Assembly: GCF_032884065.1 (NCBI RefSeq)
Contig: NC_088863.1
Coordinates: 44,703,687-44,767,686, forward strand
Length of the DNA stretch: 64,000 nt
Reading direction: 5' to 3'
Source of the DNA: Artemia franciscana
Lineage: Eukaryota > Arthropoda > Branchiopoda > Anostraca > Artemiidae
Made by a program: the position numbers and the translations under genes
Part shown: positions 61,242-64,000 of the stretch, in pieces
Layout: each line of letters starts with the position of its first letter
Position numbering within the stretch: the first letter of the stretch is position 1
Notes under the pieces: model-generated
What the model was told of the DNA's origin: nothing
Database searches by the model: none
What the model saw: only the letters and a program-made list of their open reading frames with translations

Positions 61242-61873
61242 AGTAAAATTCTAGTTAATTGACTTCTTGCTATCTTGGAAAGGGTTTAGGTTAGGAAAAT
61301 GAAACTTTCAGGGATGGGTCTACAGGCTAAAATATGTCCCGGGAAGGTATTTTAAAGAACCCAACTCCACTCCTTCTCCCTCTAGAGGGCCCTGAAACTT
61401 GCCTACATGACAGGTCTATACCTATTGAAATTTTTTACAAAACAACATTTTACATTAATGTTCAGTTACTAGTTGCTTTTTCTCCACCTTTAGTTCTGAA
61501 AATGCAATTCCTGTTATTTGAGTAGAGTTTTGAGCCATATCAATATTTTTTTTTTTTCAAAATTTAGGAAATGTATTTGCATATCTTTAAAACCTTATAA
61601 AATGGAATTGAGCAAAGTTATGAAGCTGAAAACAATTTCGTTGTACTTCAATTAAGCAGAAGATCTATTTTGCAAGGTTTCACTTTTATAACACACATAT
61701 TTTTAAAGGTCATCAAAGGTCAGGGCCCTTTAGAGGGAGAAGGAGTGGAGGTAGTTGCTTCAAAATACCTTCCCAGGACATACTTTAGTCTGTAGATTCA
61801 TCCCTGAAAGTTTCATTTTCCTAACCTAAACCCTTTCTGAGATAGCAAGAAGTCAATTAACTAGAATTTTACC
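61242..61873. mobile_element. Inverted-repeat (MITE-like) element with 8-bp TSD
   Basis: Arms 61242-61396 and 61720-61873 are inverted repeats of about 155 bp: agtaaaattctagttaattg, acttcttgctatcttggaaa, ggaaaatgaaactttcaggg and ctccactccttctccctct. The element is flanked on both sides by TTGTTCAC (61234-61241 and 61874-61881), an 8-bp direct repeat as made by hAT-type transposases. The 320-bp centre is non-coding. It is a non-autonomous DNA transposon; assignment to hAT rests only on the duplication length. Confidence 0.75.
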
Positions 61874-61881
61874 TTGTTCAC

Positions 61882-64000
61882 TTATTTGACAATTTATTCC
61901 TAACCCCTCCCTTCTTATGGTCTCATGAGAGGGGGGGGGGACAATGTTACAACTTTTAAACCAGCTTTGCTTGGAACCTCATTTTATGAAAGGCAGTATA
62001 TAGAACCATAATATTTATGGCATTTTTGTGTGATTTGTTTTACTCAATGCCTAAAAAGAGCTTAATTAATTTGTCTCCTTGTACATTTTAGTGTGTTACT
62101 ATTTTTGTTCAGCCTAAGGAGTTTACTAGTTAATTGTGGTACTAATCAATACCCAGTGGGCTCAGTTCTTTTACTATCTTTTGTGTATTGTTGCTTATTG
62201 TTTTGTTAACCATTAACTTGTAATGAGACAAGCCTATGGTACACTCTATTTTGTATACAATATACAAAACTATAGCCTTAAAAATTAATATTTTAGGCTT
62301 AATGTATCTCTCTTTTAAATCTACAATATTTCTTATTGAAGAACCATTATTCTATTCCTTTACATGTAATTGGCTGTTTATGCTTTGGAAGGATATATTT
62401 TTAATCATAATATTTGTCCAAGTTTAGGGTACTCACTCTCAAAGCACTGGGGATATTCCTTAATCTGATTAACACAAATGTGTTGCATTTTATACAGTGA
62501 AAAACTCATTTTTCTAGTGTTTTACACAGGATATTACTTGGCATAGATCTATGACCATGAGGTGGGAGGGTTGGGATGCATTGTCCAAAAAGACACCATA
62601 GTGTATAGAAATTGCACAAATAAGGAATATAACCTAATGGTACAACCTTTATTTATTGAGCATGCTTCCTTCAGATGTGGCTAACCACAAATATTTACCA
62701 AAATGTATATTTTAATCAAAATTTTTGTCTGGGATCAACCACTGGGGTATTACCCTAGCCTACCTATGATTTTATAAGATATTATTAGTGTCATTTGCCT
62801 ATACTGTTCAAGTTTATAGAAACACGTTTATTGTCCATGACTTTTCTACTTTTTAATGTTGCTGAATAAATAATTACAGAGCGTTATTACAACGTTTAAT
62901 AATTTGAAATTTGGGCAGAATATCAGGGACTAGTGCCTAGTAGCCGACTTTCGGGTATTCGAATGAGTCCTCAAACGTCCAAAAATACGTCCTATTTGAA
63001 ATCTCAAAAACTGGAAGTTAATTTCTTTTGTCACTTGCATTGTTGACCAAAAGACGCATCGCAAAACTCTTTCAAAGCGATGAGCCAACATCAAATATCA
63101 TGAAAATAAAAAGTTCAGATGCAACATCAATATAAAATAACTAAGTGCGAAAACACAAAACTTGTAAAAATACTTAAACAGTTAAAGACTATTTTTGGGA
63201 GCCTGAGGCTTGATCTTTAAATGAGAATTACTCTTGACCGGAGTTTTTGGTATAAGTGTCAGTATTTTCACTTCCTTTGCTAGGTTATTGTCAATAAGGG
63301 TACTTCTTGTGCATATCAGGAGGTACAATCTAGAAGTCCGATGATATCCCAGAATGCCGGTTAAATTGCGCAAAATATATTTAACAGCTAGTTGTTTGCA
63401 TCAGAAAGCGGATTTATAATTTGGCCCTGAGGTTACTCAGTAGCAATAACTGCTACTCTGCACCTGCTGATGAGGGTGACAGGCGAGCATAAAATCAGAA
63501 ATAGTTTTGTGCTTTTCTTTATCTTAATGTCCTGAATTTTTCTTAAGACAGCCAAGAAAACTTAGGAATTTGCTTCTGCAGTGGTATGCGTTTTTCTTTG
63601 CTTTTTTTTCATTTTAACACAGAATTTTACAGTTTGTTAAGATCAATCTGTGCTTTCTTTTGCTCAAGTTCACTCTCCCCATACAGGCTGGAAAATTGAC
63701 TGTTCAAAAACACAGTGCTATCGTGTTCTCCGTCAAAGACAATATTAGGATCCAAAAGTGACAGTGCTTATAAGGTGTCGTCTTCGTGGTCAGTTCTACT
63801 TTTGATTAGAGTAGTGAGTTAAAGAATGTATCCTAAAATACCCGGACACCACACCGTTTTTTCAGCGGCAAATAGCTGATTTGTAGGAAAAACTATTCAT
63901 GTCATGTGGCGTGCTACGGTGTGTCATGGTGTGCCACCAAAAAATTTAGCATGCTGCCGACTGATGGTGAATCTTTAGAAAGGGTTTCAAATCTGTTCAA
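61882..64000. other. Right end of window, no gene recognised
   Basis: AT-rich sequence without identifiable element ends. A minus-strand frame at 63182-63373 (ILTLIPKTPVKSNSHL...) is possible as a terminal exon, but no convincing acceptor or homology supports it. A run of G10 is at 61931. Confidence 0.35.

Overview
The window looks like nuclear DNA of an AT-rich, repeat-laden invertebrate. The genes are split by introns with ordinary GT-AG junctions, and there is no operon-like packing. Non-LTR retrotransposons, Helitrons, foldback elements, long (TA)n tracts and diverged satellites fill most of the sequence. The style of several dispersed repeats reminds me of brine shrimp (Artemia) DNA, so a crustacean is my best guess. 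This is recollection, not a search result.

The clearest host gene is UFC1, the E2 enzyme of the UFM1 pathway, on the minus strand. Four exons (57659-57537, 53681-53550, 49141-48974, 33962-33885) join in phase 0 to a complete 166-residue protein, with the catalytic Cys at residue 116 and a poly(A) signal 38 bp past the stop. The gene spans 23.8 kb. Its last intron is 15 kb and holds a Helitron, satellites and, on the opposite strand, two tandem paralogous genes for small secreted proteins (45335-45649 and 46177-46410). I do not recognise that family, and it is the best candidate for something undescribed. A second conserved gene, a Flattop/CFAP126-like ciliary protein, is represented by one clear minus-strand exon at 9513-9731 and perhaps a terminal exon at 8261-8446.

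Layout. 1-5.1 kb: two decayed LINEs with a tRNA-derived SINE between them. 5.8-8.2 kb: a small minus-strand ORF and a non-autonomous Helitron (A|TC...CTAG|T) full of a short satellite. 8.2-9.7 kb: the Flattop-like exons. 10.7-12 kb: a satellite block that reappears inverted at 35.3-37.2 kb. 13-16.6 kb: sparse, with one unrecognised ORF carrying a single stop. 17.4-27 kb: tandem and dispersed repeats plus a foldback element. 27.1-31 kb: a nearly full-length but decayed LINE on the minus strand, whose ORF1 end is folded into a large palindrome around (TA)n. 31-34 kb: more satellite and the last UFC1 exon. 34.4-37.5 kb: a degraded Helitron with helicase. 38-57.7 kb: UFC1 introns and exons, the secreted-protein pair, foldback elements, LINE tails and a decayed coding repeat (PPEQLKE). 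57.7-64 kb: upstream of UFC1, with two further inverted-repeat elements and no recognised gene.

No pathway links the genes in this window. The two interpretable host functions are ufmylation and, tentatively, cilia. The mobile DNA accounts for most of the remaining structure.
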